A program made the translations under genes and the position numbers. DNA of 64,000 nucleotides, from the NCBI GenBank assembly GCA_902362805.1, contig CABIXY010000006.1:159811-223810 (forward strand), read 5' to 3'. Under the pieces are notes generated by a model. That model ran no database searches, was not told where the DNA came from, and saw only the letters and a list, made by a program, of their open reading frames with translations. This document shows positions 45,317 through 54,979 of the stretch, piece after piece. This stretch comes from Eubacteriaceae bacterium (GTDB taxonomy: Bacteria > Bacillota > Clostridia > Peptostreptococcales > Anaerovoracaceae). How positions within the stretch are numbered: the first letter of the stretch is position 1; each line of letters starts with the position of its first letter.

Positions 45317-47407
45317 TTATTTCTTCTTCGACAGTTCAATGCGGTAGTTGACATATTTCCCGCCTGTATCAGCCAATACGATAGTTCCGTCGTAGGTTTT
45401 GCCCGTCTTTGGGGAATAGAGCTTTTTCACATTTACTTTGCCGGATTGTAAGAGTGCAGCGGCAATTTTGGGGGTAAAGGTTACTTTTCGTTCTTCAAAG
45501 AAACGGTCATTTTTCCACATGGTAAAGCTACATTCCTTATTGCTGCAATAGTAGTTTTTCTTTCCCTCATAGACAGGAGAACCGCAGCGGGGGCAGCTTC
45601 CCAACGCTTCCCGTTCCGGCTTGAACATCTGCGCTTTATCATCAGAAAGAAACGGATAGGTCTTTACCAGTTCCCGCGCCATATCCTCGATACCCTCCAT
45701 AAATGCGGCGGGGTCTGCCTTGCCTTTGGCAATCTGCGTCAGATTGTTTTCCCATTCTGCGGTAAGCTGCGGGCTTGTCAAGGTGTCCGGCAGGACACAC
45801 ACAAGATTGATACCGTCCTTTGTGGGAAGTAGCTGCTTGCCTTTTCGCTCCACAAAGCCGCCCTTTACCAGTTTTTCAATGACGGCGGCGCGGGTGGCGG
45901 GAGTTCCAAGCCCTTTGCGTTCTGCGTCCGGGTCGGTGTCCTCACTTCCGGCGCGCTCCATAGCAGAGAGCAGCGACGCTTCGTTGTGAGGTTTTGGCGG
46001 TGTTGTGTCATGCTCCGTTACCTTTGCCGTCGGATTTTCAAAGGTCTGTCCCTCGGTAAATGGCGGCAGGGTCTTTTCTGTGTCACTGTCTGCGTCGTCC
46101 GTTTCGGGCTTGTTCTTTAAGGCTGCCCTGTATCTTCGGTCAATCTCTTTCCACCCGTCGGACAGCACCGTTTTTCCCCTTGCGATAAAAGACTGTCCGG
46201 CACATTCAAAAACTGCTGTAACCGCTTCAAAGGTATGCGGTGCAGCGGTCGCCATGAGCAGACGCGCCCCGGCAAGGGTAAGGATATTCCTTTCGCTTTC
46301 CGGCAGCGTGGCAAGGTCGGTCTTTGCAAGCTCCATAGTCGGGATAATGGCATGGTGGTCTGATACCTTTTTACTGTTCAGCACCTTTCCAAGCTCCGGC
46401 GTGAAGTCTTTTCCCGCCATAAAAGAAAATTTCCCACAAAGCAGCTTGATAATGCCCGCCGCTGTGTCGCTCATGTCGTCGGTCAGAAATGCGCTGTCTG
46501 TTCTCGGATAAGTAAGAAGTCTTTTTTCATACAGAGATTGTGCAAGGTCAAGGGTCTGCTTTGCGGTATAACCGAACAGGCGGTTTGCTTCCCTCTGTAA
46601 AGAAGTAAGGTCAAAGAGCTTCGGCGGGGCTGCGGTCTTTTTCTCTTTCACAAGGGAAGCACAGACTGCTTTTGACACTTCGCAAGCAGCTTTCAGCTTG
46701 TCAGCTTCGGAACGGTCAGATAGTTTTTCGCTTGCAGCTTCCGCGCCGGATAAGACAAGGCGCACATGGTAGTATTTTTCTTTCTTAAATGTGGTAATCG
46801 CTGCGTCCCGGTCAACAAGCATTTTTAAGGTCGGGGTCTGTACGCGTCCCACGTTCAAGGTATGATTGTAAAGGACAGAGAAAAGGCGGGTGGCATTGAT
46901 ACCGATTAACCAGTCAGCCTTTGCCCTGCACAATGCGGAAGCAAAGAGCGCGTCGTATTCCTCGCCGTTCTTCAGACGGGAAAAGCCCTCTTTGATTGCG
47001 CTGTCCTCCATAGAAGAAATCCAAAGGCGGCGCATAGGTTTCTTGCAGCCCGCCATTTCATAGACAAAGCGGAAAATGAGTTCGCCCTCGCGCCCCGCGT
47101 CGCAGGCATTGACGACTTCGGAAACGTCTGCCCGGTGCATAAGCTCTTTTAGGGTTTTGAATTGCTTTTCCTTGTCAGAAGCAACGGTGTACTTCCATTC
47201 CTGCGGCAAAATCGGTAAGCTGTCATAGCTCCACTTTTTATATTGTTCCCCGTAGGTGGCAGCTTCCGCAAGCCCTACCAAATGTCCCACGCACCAAGAA
47301 ACGATATAGCCGCTTCCTGTGAGAAATCCGTCTTTCTTTTCCTTTGCCCCCAGTACGGCAGCGATTGTCTGTGCCACACTGGGCTTTTCTGCGATAACTA
47401 AAATCAA
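45317..47407 (-). CDS. topB: DNA topoisomerase III (type IA), TTG start
   Basis: A 696-residue topoisomerase. Toprim residues in VIAEKPSVAQTIAAVLG at the N terminus, CDAGREGELIFR, the catalytic Tyr in LLTYPRTDSAFL near residue 310, and a C-terminal zinc ribbon (CPRCGSPVYEG...YYCSNKEC). The start is a TTG nine bases after AGGAGG (47413-47420 region); no in-frame ATG fits. Element-borne TopB presumably unwinds DNA during transfer and is a fixed member of Tn1549-type backbones. Confidence 0.94.
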   Translation of the reverse strand: MILVIAEKPSVAQTIAAVLGAKEKKDGFLTGSGYIVSWCVGHLVGLAEAATYGEQYKKWSYDSLPILPQEWKYTVASDKEKQFKTLKELMHRADVSEVVNACDAGREGELIFRFVYEMAGCKKPMRRLWISSMEDSAIKEGFSRLKNGEEYDALFASALCRAKADWLIGINATRLFSVLYNHTLNVGRVQTPTLKMLVDRDAAITTFKKEKYYHVRLVLSGAEAASEKLSDRSEADKLKAACEVSKAVCASLVKEKKTAAPPKLFDLTSLQREANRLFGYTAKQTLDLAQSLYEKRLLTYPRTDSAFLTDDMSDTAAGIIKLLCGKFSFMAGKDFTPELGKVLNSKKVSDHHAIIPTMELAKTDLATLPESERNILTLAGARLLMATAAPHTFEAVTAVFECAGQSFIARGKTVLSDGWKEIDRRYRAALKNKPETDDADSDTEKTLPPFTEGQTFENPTAKVTEHDTTPPKPHNEASLLSAMERAGSEDTDPDAERKGLGTPATRAAVIEKLVKGGFVERKGKQLLPTKDGINLVCVLPDTLTSPQLTAEWENNLTQIAKGKADPAAFMEGIEDMARELVKTYPFLSDDKAQMFKPEREALGSCPRCGSPVYEGKKNYYCSNKECSFTMWKNDRFFEERKVTFTPKIAAALLQSGKVNVKKLYSPKTGKTYDGTIVLADTGGKYVNYRIELSKKK

Positions 47408-47423
47408 ATATAAGTTCCTCCTT

Positions 47424-47612
47424 TCAGCGTTCCGGCTCGGTTTTCTTTTTCTCCTGTACCTGTTTCAGACAGTACCCCACACAAGGGGACTGTCCCTTGT
47501 AAGGGCAGGAAGCACAAGCAGGGGGATAAGGAACAGGCGGCGCATTATCACGCCGCCCGTTCGGTTTCTGTATCATCATCTTTTCAAAGGGATTGTTGGT
47601 AAACAGGGTCAT
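47424..47612 (-). CDS. Small Cys-containing protein
   Basis: A 62-residue protein with the cluster CASCPYKGQSPCVGYCLKQ, four cysteines that could hold a metal, followed by a basic tail. It overlaps the DUF4366 gene stop by four bases and precedes topB. Common but uncharacterised in this kind of element. Confidence 0.7.
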   Translation of the reverse strand: MTLFTNNPFEKMMIQKPNGRRDNAPPVPYPPACASCPYKGQSPCVGYCLKQVQEKKKTEPER

Positions 47613-48337
47613 AGGGTTTCTTCCTCCGTTTCTTCATCTTCGGGAGTTTCCCCGGTATCTGCTTCCGGCTCGTCCTCGTCGTAGTCCTCAAATTCAAAAT
47701 CTTCAAGGTCGGTATCGCCCTTTACATTCTGCTTCGGCTTTAGAAACTTAAAGTAGTAGAACGCTGCGCCGCCACCAAGCAGGGCAAAGAGGACTAAGGC
47801 AAGCACCACACCGGGATTGCCGCCTTTTTCTTTCAGTTCTTCCGGCTGCTCCGTTGGTGTTGGGGTAGGTTCTTTGCCTGTGCAGCCTGTCATACTGGTA
47901 ACACATACCGGGCAGGACGTGTTTACCTTTCCGACTTCGCATTTTTCCGTACAGTTACAGATTTCCGGCTTTTTGGCAGCTTCGCCGTTTTCGGTCAGTG
48001 CCATAAGGTCGGCTTCGTCCACTTGATTTAGGAAATGTACGGTCTGTTCGCCCTCGGCGGCGCGGTCAATGAGGATATAGAAATAGTTGCCGCCTTTGGT
48101 GGTAACAGTGATAAGTTGCTTATTGCCGCCGTAATCGTCAACCAGTGTAGCGTTTCCCTTTGGGGTAAGGGGCGGCGTTTCCTCTTTTTCCTCCACAACT
48201 ACATTACTGTCGTTGGTCGCGTCCCCGGCGGGCGGCTCTGTGGCTGCGCCCTGTGCATAGGCAGGGACAGAAAAACCGCCCATAAGGATAAGGGCGGCAC
48301 AAAGGGCAGTCATGGTCTTTTTCAGTTTATTCTTCAT
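47609..48337 (-). CDS. DUF4366 / CD1107-type mobile-element surface protein
   Basis: A 242-residue secreted, membrane-anchored protein: signal peptide (LKKTMTALCAALILMGGF, cleavage near AYA), an extracellular domain with DUF4366 stretch KGGNYFYILIDRAAEGEQTV, four or more cysteines (CNCTEKCEVGKVNTSCPVC), a transmembrane helix (VVLALVLFALLGGGAAFYYF near 190) and a very acidic cytoplasmic tail. The second ATG (48335-48337) has better spacing to AGGAGG than the first at 48343. It belongs to the secretion apparatus genes; exact role unknown. Confidence 0.85.
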   Translation of the reverse strand: MKNKLKKTMTALCAALILMGGFSVPAYAQGAATEPPAGDATNDSNVVVEEKEETPPLTPKGNATLVDDYGGNKQLITVTTKGGNYFYILIDRAAEGEQTVHFLNQVDEADLMALTENGEAAKKPEICNCTEKCEVGKVNTSCPVCVTSMTGCTGKEPTPTPTEQPEELKEKGGNPGVVLALVLFALLGGGAAFYYFKFLKPKQNVKGDTDLEDFEFEDYDEDEPEADTGETPEDEETEEETL

Positions 48338-48584
48338 CTGCATTTTCCTCCTGTTCGTTTTCTTCTGCGGGTGCGGCAGTCATGCCGGGAATACCGCCGC
48401 CGGACAGCATAGCGTTCAGTTCCTGCGGGGTCAGACGCATAGCTCGTACAAGCTGCACGATTTCAAGGTTTTCCGCTTCGGTTTTCTGCGCTTCCAGTCC
48501 TTTTAACTTGTTCTGATACTCTGTGATTTTCTCGCGGGTCTTTGCGATTTCCTTATTGATACGGTCGATTTTATTGTTTGCCAT
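48327..48584 (-). CDS. DUF4315 family protein
   Basis: An 85-residue protein with a coiled-coil N terminus (IDRINKEIAKTREKITEYQN) and the conserved LTPQELNAMLSGGG, typical of DUF4315. It lies between the CHAP hydrolase and DUF4366 genes and overlaps the latter. Function unknown; a component of the element's transfer region. Confidence 0.82.
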   Translation of the reverse strand: MANNKIDRINKEIAKTREKITEYQNKLKGLEAQKTEAENLEIVQLVRAMRLTPQELNAMLSGGGIPGMTAAPAEENEQEENADEE

Positions 48585-48616
48585 AGGTCATTTCTCCTTT
48601 CTTTTTTTGGGCTGCT

Positions 48617-50701
48617 TTACCAGTTCATCAGCCCGTAGCCTTTGATACATTGATAGTTAAGGTCATAGCTCTTTATCTTGCAAGCGTCGCCGGAATTGCC
48701 CTCAACGGTATAGACGCGGCTGCCGTCCCTGCCAAGCACAAGCCCCACATGGTCGGCAACACCGTCTAAATCCCAATCGAAAAAGATTGCGTCGCCCGGT
48801 GCGATATTCTCATAGCCGCGTGCGCCCCATTGTCCCCTTGACTGAAACCAAGGGACACCCTGCCATTCGCAGCCCGCAAATCGGGGTTCGCTTTTTCCGG
48901 CTTGATTGTAGCACCATGATACAAAACAGGCGCACCATTCCACGCGGCTGTTAAAGCCGTACCAAGACCAGTAAGGGTAGCCGCCCACGTTTCCGACTTG
49001 CTGTTTTGCAAGTTCCATAAGCTCTTGATTTCCGGGGCGCGTACCGTTTACAAACTCCACGCCGCTTAAATCCTCAGACGGGCTTCCGTCGGGAGAACCG
49101 CCGCCAAAAATCAGCGGTTTGTTGCCGCTTGTTTCCAAGTACACATGAAACATTTCAAGCTGCTGTGGCGTAAGAAGTTCCTCCGCAAGCTCGGAAATCA
49201 GCTTATTTGTCAGTTTCACATTCAAGATGTAATACTCATAAGGGACTTCCTCGGTGGTGGTTTCCCCGGTTTCCGGGTCGGTACTTGTTTCGGTGCGGTA
49301 GCGTATTTCCACTTCCTCGGTCAGCGTCAAGGTGTACTGCATGGAAAAGATACGTTCAAGCTCTGCCTGTGCGCTCTGCGGGGTGTAGCTCTGCAAGAGG
49401 GCGGTCAAATAAGACGCAAGTTCGTGGGGGTTATGCCCGATACTGTCAAGGTCGTAGCGGTATTCATCATAGCCGGGGTGGGTGCTTTCGATATTGTCAA
49501 TCTCACTTTGCAGCCCGTTTTCCAATGCGGCATAGTTGTTTTCAACTGCCACAAGGTCGCTGTCCTCGGATGTGTAGGAAGTGCCAAGCACCCCGTTTGT
49601 CAAGCCCGAAAACATAGCCCCGCAAGAGGACAGCCCTGCGGAAATCATAATAAAGAGAAGCAGCGCGGCAACTGCAATCAAAATGCCCGCCGGGTGTCTT
49701 GCCGCAAATGCGGCGGCTTTCCTCGTTTCCTCGGCGGTTTTCTTCGCCGTCTTTCTTGTGGCTTCCGCTGCGGCTTTTGCCCCTCCTTTCTTTGCCGCCT
49801 TTGCATACTGGCGTTTTATCTGCTGTTTCTGCATGAAACGGGAAAGCGGGTTAGAAGTAAGCTGCGGGTTGTCGTGCAGGGTTTTGTGATACTGGAAGTT
49901 GACGTTTGCCTTAAATGCTGCCTTTTCTGCCTTTGCCGCTTCCCGGTAAGGTTTCAGCTTATGGCTGCGGTAGCCCTGTTTTAACTTCCGCGCCCCGTAT
50001 TTCGCGCCGCGCTCGGCAAGTTCCTCCGATTTATGCGCCCCCTCAACGCCGGAATTGTCCTTTTCAACGGAATGTATCTTGTTGTGGACGAAAATCCCTG
50101 CTTCCTGTGCGGGGCGGGACAGCGGGTTTCCTTTTTTGCCGCCGGGTATCGGTTTTTCCTGTTCTTCAAAGTGAAGTCGGGTCTTTGCCTTTCCTGCGGC
50201 TTCGTCAAAGGTGCGCTCCTTAACCAGTTTCTTTTGCTTCGGGATAGCTGCCTTTGCTGCGTCCAGTCGGTCAGCGGCTTTGTTTGATTTCTCAATATAG
50301 CATTCCAGTTCCGGGACGGCAAGTTCTTCCTCGGTAAACTGCAAGCGGGAAGATGTTGTTTGTACGGTAACTTCCTCCTGTGCTTTATGTACCGCTTTTT
50401 TACTGGCTCTGCGGGTCTGTGCTGCTTCGATATGCTCCATAACGCGCTCTGCTGTGGCGGTGTCCCTTGCGGGGGAAGCTCCCGGTGCGTGGGGTAACGG
50501 GGAAGTTTGGGACGCTACACCTTGAAGCTGCGTCCCGTCCTGCGCCGCTTGCTGCTCCGGGGACTTTTGAAAATCCGCGTCCTGTTCCCGTTTACTGATA
50601 CGCTCGGCGGTCTGCTGTGTTTCGTTTACCTCAATAAGCCCGTCGCGGGTCATTTTCTGTGTGATTTTATCGCGGGATTTATATTGCTTCATGGTCTGCA
50701 C
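48617..50701 (-). CDS. CHAP-domain peptidoglycan hydrolase (CD1108-type, VirB1-like)
   Basis: A 694-residue protein. The N-terminal ~330 residues are cytoplasmic, basic and rich in helix; a transmembrane helix (ILIAVAALLLFIMISAGL) follows near residue 340-360; an extracellular region then ends in a CHAP domain at about 570-690 with Cys in WCACFVSWCYN and His in ADHVGLVLG. It opens the cell wall for the conjugation channel. It follows the VirB4 gene by one base. Confidence 0.9.
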   Translation of the reverse strand: MQTMKQYKSRDKITQKMTRDGLIEVNETQQTAERISKREQDADFQKSPEQQAAQDGTQLQGVASQTSPLPHAPGASPARDTATAERVMEHIEAAQTRRASKKAVHKAQEEVTVQTTSSRLQFTEEELAVPELECYIEKSNKAADRLDAAKAAIPKQKKLVKERTFDEAAGKAKTRLHFEEQEKPIPGGKKGNPLSRPAQEAGIFVHNKIHSVEKDNSGVEGAHKSEELAERGAKYGARKLKQGYRSHKLKPYREAAKAEKAAFKANVNFQYHKTLHDNPQLTSNPLSRFMQKQQIKRQYAKAAKKGGAKAAAEATRKTAKKTAEETRKAAAFAARHPAGILIAVAALLLFIMISAGLSSCGAMFSGLTNGVLGTSYTSEDSDLVAVENNYAALENGLQSEIDNIESTHPGYDEYRYDLDSIGHNPHELASYLTALLQSYTPQSAQAELERIFSMQYTLTLTEEVEIRYRTETSTDPETGETTTEEVPYEYYILNVKLTNKLISELAEELLTPQQLEMFHVYLETSGNKPLIFGGGSPDGSPSEDLSGVEFVNGTRPGNQELMELAKQQVGNVGGYPYWSWYGFNSRVEWCACFVSWCYNQAGKSEPRFAGCEWQGVPWFQSRGQWGARGYENIAPGDAIFFDWDLDGVADHVGLVLGRDGSRVYTVEGNSGDACKIKSYDLNYQCIKGYGLMNW

Positions 50702-50702
50702 C

Positions 50703-53138
50703 TCACTTTCCGCTTTCGGAAACTTCCTCCGGCTTCGTTGTCATTACCCTGTAAAGCTCGGTATCTTTCGGGAAGCGGTCTACAAAAGGCAGCACCACAT
50801 TTCCATAGAAGATAAGCCCCTCGCCCGCTTCGGTGTGGGTAACATACTTCATCTGCTGCGGGGAAATATTAAGCTGCTTTGCAAGGATAGTACGGTCGCC
50901 CTGCGCTTGATTGAGCATGAGGACAAAATCGCTGTTCTCAAAGATATTTTCCACCTCGCGGCTTGCCAAAAGGTCTTTGACGTTCTGCGTAATGGCTGTT
51001 GGGATACCGCCCCATTTACGGAAACGCTTCCAAATCTCCACGCTGTAAGCGGCGGTCTGTTCCTCTTTTAAGAGCAAGTGAAATTCGTCCATATAGTAGC
51101 GGGTCGCCTTTTTCTCTGCCCGGTTTATCGTTACCCTGTTCCATGTCTGGTCTTGCACAATGAGCATACCTAACTTTTTAAGCTGCTTTCCAAGCTGCTT
51201 TATATCAAAGCAGACAAGGCGGTTAGAAAGTTCCACGTTGGTTCTGTGGTTGAATACGTTAAGGCTGCCGGAAACATACAGCTCCAATGCCGCCGCGATA
51301 CGGGCAGCTTCCGGCTCCGGCTGTCTTAACAGCTCGTCGTAAAGGTCGCCCAAGATAGGCATTTTTGCCGGGTCGGGGTCTGCAAGGAACGGGCGGTACA
51401 CATTTCTTACAGCCCTGTCAATGACGGTCTTATCGACAGGCTGCAAACCCTCCTTGCCTCCGATAACAAGCTCGCAAAGGGAAAGGATAAAATCACTTTT
51501 CAGCGCAAGGGGGTTGTCGTCCTCGCTGTAATTAAGGTTTATGTCCATAGGGTTTACATACTGGGGCTTGCCGTCAATGCCCCTGCCCGTAGGGGAAAGA
51601 CGTATCACTTGCCCATTAAGACGCTGCACAAGGGAAAAATACTCGGCTTCCGGGTCGCAGATGATAATGTCGTCGTCGGTAATGAGGAAAGCATTTGTCA
51701 TTTCCCTTTTTGCCGCAAAAGATTTTCCGCTTCCCGGCGTTCCCAATATAAGCCCGTTGGGATTTTTGAGCTGCTTTCTGTCGCAGAGTATCATGTTGTT
51801 AGAAAGGGCGTTCAAGCCATAGTACAGGGCTTGCCCCGTCTGAAAAAGCTCCTGCGTGATAAAGGGAATGAAAATAGCGGTGCTTGATGTGGTAAGCCCC
51901 CGTTGTATCGGGATAAGGTTTTCCCCAATCGGCACACTGGATAAAAGCCCTGCTTCCTGCTGATAGTCAAGGCGTGTCAGGCGGCAGTTGTATTTCTGTG
52001 CGATACCCGCCGCAGCGAAAATATCATTTTCCAGTTTCCGCTTCGTGTCTGCCATGTTTACCACAAGGAACGTAAGGAGAAACATTCGCTCGTTGCGGCT
52101 CTGTAAGTCCTGCAACAAGTTCTTTGCTTCGCTGCCAAAGGTGGCAAGGTCGGACGGGATTATATCCATGTCATAGCCGCTTCTAACCGCTTTTTTCTGT
52201 TCCTCAATCTTCATCTTGTCAAGGTCTGTGATTTTGCGCTTAATGGTCTTGATTGCTTCCGACTGGTCGATACTGCGGATATGTAAATTGACGATTACCC
52301 CTGTTTCCAAGTCCAGTATGTCGGCAAGCATACGGTCGTTAAGCTCCGGCGCAAGGATTTCAAGGAAGCTCGCCGCGCCGATTTTCTTCCCCATGCGGAA
52401 ATATCTGCCCTCGCCAAAACGGAAAGAGGACGGGGCGATAAAATCCTTTGTAGACAGCCCCGACGGGGTAAGCCAGTCAAAGGAAAAGGAGAACGGCTCG
52501 CCCTCCGGGTGGAATACCCCATGCAGCACCTTTAAGCGTTCATAGCCGGATAAGGGGCGGGCGGTTACGCCAAGCACCTTGAAATTGTTAAACACGTCGG
52601 TTTCGATACGGGAAAGTCTTGATTTTGCAGCCGCCTTGTTATCGGCTTCAACGGTAAAGGTAATGTATTTGTGCTTCACAAGCCCGTTGTTGCCTTTACT
52701 AAGCTGATTTTTCAGCATATCCGAATACTCGGTGCGGATAGAGTTAAAAGCGTCCTCCTGTGCCGGGATAGTGATAGCTTTTTCTGCCTGTTCCCGCTGC
52801 GTCCCTTGATTGATGAAAGAAAGCTGCACGCTCACGCTCGCGTCAAAGTAGTTGAGGAAATCGCACCAGTTTTCAAAAATGGCGGTCTTATCGTCTGCCT
52901 GTGCAAGCTGATAATTGATGTCCTCGAACACGACGCACTTTGAATATCTCTTTTCCGTAACCTTGCAGATACCGTCCGGGTACATGGCAAGGTAAGGAAT
53001 GGTCTGCTGTGCGGTGCGGGCTTTGCCGTCCCCCTTTGCCTTTCGGATAGCTTCGGCAATCTGTTTCTTTTCGGCGCGGGTCAGCTTACGCCTGTTTCCT
53101 GCGGCTTCCCGCGTCTTTTTTGTTTGTCCTTTTGACAA
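50703..53138 (-). CDS. VirB4-family conjugation ATPase, TTG start
   Basis: An 811-residue ATPase. Walker A GTPGSGKSFAAKREM lies near residue 455 and Walker B RYYMDEFHLLL near 690; an N-terminal CagE/TrbE-like region precedes them. The start is the TTG at 53136-53138, eight bases after AAGGAGGT, giving MSKGQTKKTREAAGNRRK; the in-frame upstream codons lie inside the PrgI gene, which overlaps by 53 bases. It powers the type IV secretion channel. Confidence 0.92.
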   Translation of the reverse strand: MSKGQTKKTREAAGNRRKLTRAEKKQIAEAIRKAKGDGKARTAQQTIPYLAMYPDGICKVTEKRYSKCVVFEDINYQLAQADDKTAIFENWCDFLNYFDASVSVQLSFINQGTQREQAEKAITIPAQEDAFNSIRTEYSDMLKNQLSKGNNGLVKHKYITFTVEADNKAAAKSRLSRIETDVFNNFKVLGVTARPLSGYERLKVLHGVFHPEGEPFSFSFDWLTPSGLSTKDFIAPSSFRFGEGRYFRMGKKIGAASFLEILAPELNDRMLADILDLETGVIVNLHIRSIDQSEAIKTIKRKITDLDKMKIEEQKKAVRSGYDMDIIPSDLATFGSEAKNLLQDLQSRNERMFLLTFLVVNMADTKRKLENDIFAAAGIAQKYNCRLTRLDYQQEAGLLSSVPIGENLIPIQRGLTTSSTAIFIPFITQELFQTGQALYYGLNALSNNMILCDRKQLKNPNGLILGTPGSGKSFAAKREMTNAFLITDDDIIICDPEAEYFSLVQRLNGQVIRLSPTGRGIDGKPQYVNPMDINLNYSEDDNPLALKSDFILSLCELVIGGKEGLQPVDKTVIDRAVRNVYRPFLADPDPAKMPILGDLYDELLRQPEPEAARIAAALELYVSGSLNVFNHRTNVELSNRLVCFDIKQLGKQLKKLGMLIVQDQTWNRVTINRAEKKATRYYMDEFHLLLKEEQTAAYSVEIWKRFRKWGGIPTAITQNVKDLLASREVENIFENSDFVLMLNQAQGDRTILAKQLNISPQQMKYVTHTEAGEGLIFYGNVVLPFVDRFPKDTELYRVMTTKPEEVSESGK

Positions 53139-53490
53139 TCGCTGATACCTCCTTTTCAAGTTTTCGCTGCTTTTCCAAGACAGCGTATAGGTTTTCGGTT
53201 CTGTAAGGTCGCTCCTTTGGGCGGGTAAACTTTGTCTGAACGACATTTCTTACCACCACTTCAAGGGGCTGCCCATGTTTTTCATACATGGCAAGCAGGA
53301 AACAGGGGAGCATGACGACAATCATCGCCATAGCCGCAAGGTTTGTCCCTGCGCTGCCTTTGAGCAAAAAAAACAGCGGCAGTCCGATTAAGAGAGCCGC
53401 CGCAAAACAAACGATTTGCCGCTTTGTCAGATTGAAAGCGACTTTTGTTTTGACTTTGGAAAGGTCTTTGGGTACAGGTACATACGCCAA
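53086..53490 (-). CDS. PrgI family membrane protein, TTG start
   Basis: A 134-residue protein with two helices (IVCFAAALLIGLPLFFLL and MAMIVVMLPCFLLAMYE) followed by a basic cytoplasmic segment, as in PrgI/VirB3-like proteins. The start is TTG with AAAGGAGGTATTTTC upstream, giving MAYVPVPKDLSKVK, the standard family opening. It likely connects VirB4 to the membrane. Confidence 0.88.
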   Translation of the reverse strand: MAYVPVPKDLSKVKTKVAFNLTKRQIVCFAAALLIGLPLFFLLKGSAGTNLAAMAMIVVMLPCFLLAMYEKHGQPLEVVVRNVVQTKFTRPKERPYRTENLYAVLEKQRKLEKEVSAIVKRTNKKDAGSRRKQA

Positions 53491-53511
53491 GAAAATACCT
53501 CCTTTCTGCCC

Positions 53512-54381
53512 TTAGTGGGCGTTGAATATGGATTTTGCCAGTGTGCCGGATTTGAACAGGGAAAAACAGAGGATAACCGTATAGGCGGCAAGGGAAAATA
53601 CCGCGCTGTGCAGATTGTCTGCGATTATCATATCGTTTACCAGTACGGCGTAAATACCGACACATATCATAATGAGGAAGCCTTGAAAACCAAGAGCGAA
53701 CAGCCCTTTTAGGTAGTTGTTTCCAATCTGTCCCCATTCTCTGTTGGTCATGGTCGCAAATGGAATAGGCGATACCGAACAGTAAAGGTAAATCTCTATC
53801 ATTCTGCCGTAGAGGATAACGGTTATCAGTACGGACATGATTTTCATGCAAAGGCTTACAAGGCTTGTTTCAAGCACAAGTAAGAGCAGTTCGGGGATTT
53901 CCATATCTTCAAGCCCCTCCTGCATGGCGGCAAGGGCTTCGGCAACGTCGATATTCGTATCGCCGCCGATAACCCCCGCTGCGCCGGAAACGATATGCTG
54001 CGCCATATCAAAGACCGCCATTGTGATGTTGAACGTGTTGGTTACGATAAACACCGCGACAAAGGCTTTGAATATCCACTTAAAGAACATGAATGTGTCT
54101 ATGTCGTGCATATTGTTCTTTTCCGTTACCATGCTGATTAGCTCGTAGCATAGGACATAGGTAATGACAAGCCCCGCAATCGGAACGATTACATTTTCAG
54201 AAAGGGTCTGTATCATGCTGAAAATATTTGCGTTCCAACCCTGCGGGGTCTGTCCTACCTCGTTTGCGATAGTCCCGACTTTTTCGTTTACGTCCCCGAA
54301 CATAGTTGACAGATTACCGTTTATCGCTCCGATAAGGATTTCCTTTATCCATTCGTTAATCGCGTCAAGTATGCTCTGCAT
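53512..54381 (-). CDS. VirB6/TrbL-like membrane protein (CD1112-type)
   Basis: A 289-residue polytopic protein with about six helices, N-terminal extracellular or amphipathic part (NEWIKEILIGAINGNL), and conserved loop SPIPFATMTNREWGQIGNNYLK. It forms part of the inner-membrane channel of the secretion system. It lies between the Maff2 and PrgI genes. Confidence 0.88.
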   Translation of the reverse strand: MQSILDAINEWIKEILIGAINGNLSTMFGDVNEKVGTIANEVGQTPQGWNANIFSMIQTLSENVIVPIAGLVITYVLCYELISMVTEKNNMHDIDTFMFFKWIFKAFVAVFIVTNTFNITMAVFDMAQHIVSGAAGVIGGDTNIDVAEALAAMQEGLEDMEIPELLLLVLETSLVSLCMKIMSVLITVILYGRMIEIYLYCSVSPIPFATMTNREWGQIGNNYLKGLFALGFQGFLIMICVGIYAVLVNDMIIADNLHSAVFSLAAYTVILCFSLFKSGTLAKSIFNAH

Positions 54382-54397
54382 AGGCAGCTACCCGCGC

Positions 54398-54613
54398 TTA
54401 ACCGAACAAGCCGGAAAGCAGAGGTACAAGGATAGTGCCGATAAGGGCAACGCCGCCGCCCGCCATGAGCTGCTTAATGCCCTGTGATTTTGCGCCCGGA
54501 TTATCATTTCCGTAGCCCTCCAAGAGATTGATAACGCCCCAAATGCCAAGTCCTGCTCCAAGAGCGATAACCAAAGTCTGTAATACGCCGATTGCGCTGT
54601 TGAAAAATTCCAT
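54398..54613 (-). CDS. Maff2-family small membrane protein
   Basis: A 71-residue protein with two helices (GVLQTLVIALGAGLGIWGVI and MAGGGVALIGTILVPLLSGL), glycine-rich, similar in shape to VirB2-type pilins. The ATG at 54611-54613 follows AAAGGAGT; the upstream in-frame ATG is a read-through of the leader. It may be the pilin-like subunit of the channel. Confidence 0.85.
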   Translation of the reverse strand: MEFFNSAIGVLQTLVIALGAGLGIWGVINLLEGYGNDNPGAKSQGIKQLMAGGGVALIGTILVPLLSGLFG

Positions 54614-54811
54614 AAAACTCCTTTCTGCCGCAAATGCGGCTTGCCCGTAAAAGGGCATAAAAAACGGCGGTCAGTTTTCAAACTGCCGCGGTCATAAGTC
54701 CCCGCGCTGCCTAAATGTCTGCTGCGCGGCGGTATTCAGTTGTCAGTGTGGGCGATAGGAATTTTTGTAGGGGCGCGTATCATGCAAGTTGTCTTTTTCT
54801 TTGTTACTGCG

Positions 54812-54979
54812 TCAATTCCTCCTTTCTTTTCGCTGCTGCTCATACAGGGCTTCACACCGTTTCACAAACTGCCGGATAGCAGCCTGCCGCTGCTGTTCCC
54901 GTCGTTCAGCAATCGAAACAAGCCCGTTTATGGCTTCTGTGATTTTCTTGTCCTTTTTCTTTCTGATACGTCTATTCAT
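54812..54979 (-). CDS. Small basic protein next to VirD4
   Basis: A 55-residue highly charged helical protein (MNRRIRKKKDKKITEAINGL to YEQQRKERRN). The ATG at 54977-54979 has AGGAGG upstream, and the gene overlaps the end of virD4 by eight bases. Unknown function; DNA or RNA binding is plausible. The ~200 bases between it and the Maff2 gene hold no clear gene. Confidence 0.65.
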   Translation of the reverse strand: MNRRIRKKKDKKITEAINGLVSIAERREQQRQAAIRQFVKRCEALYEQQRKERRN

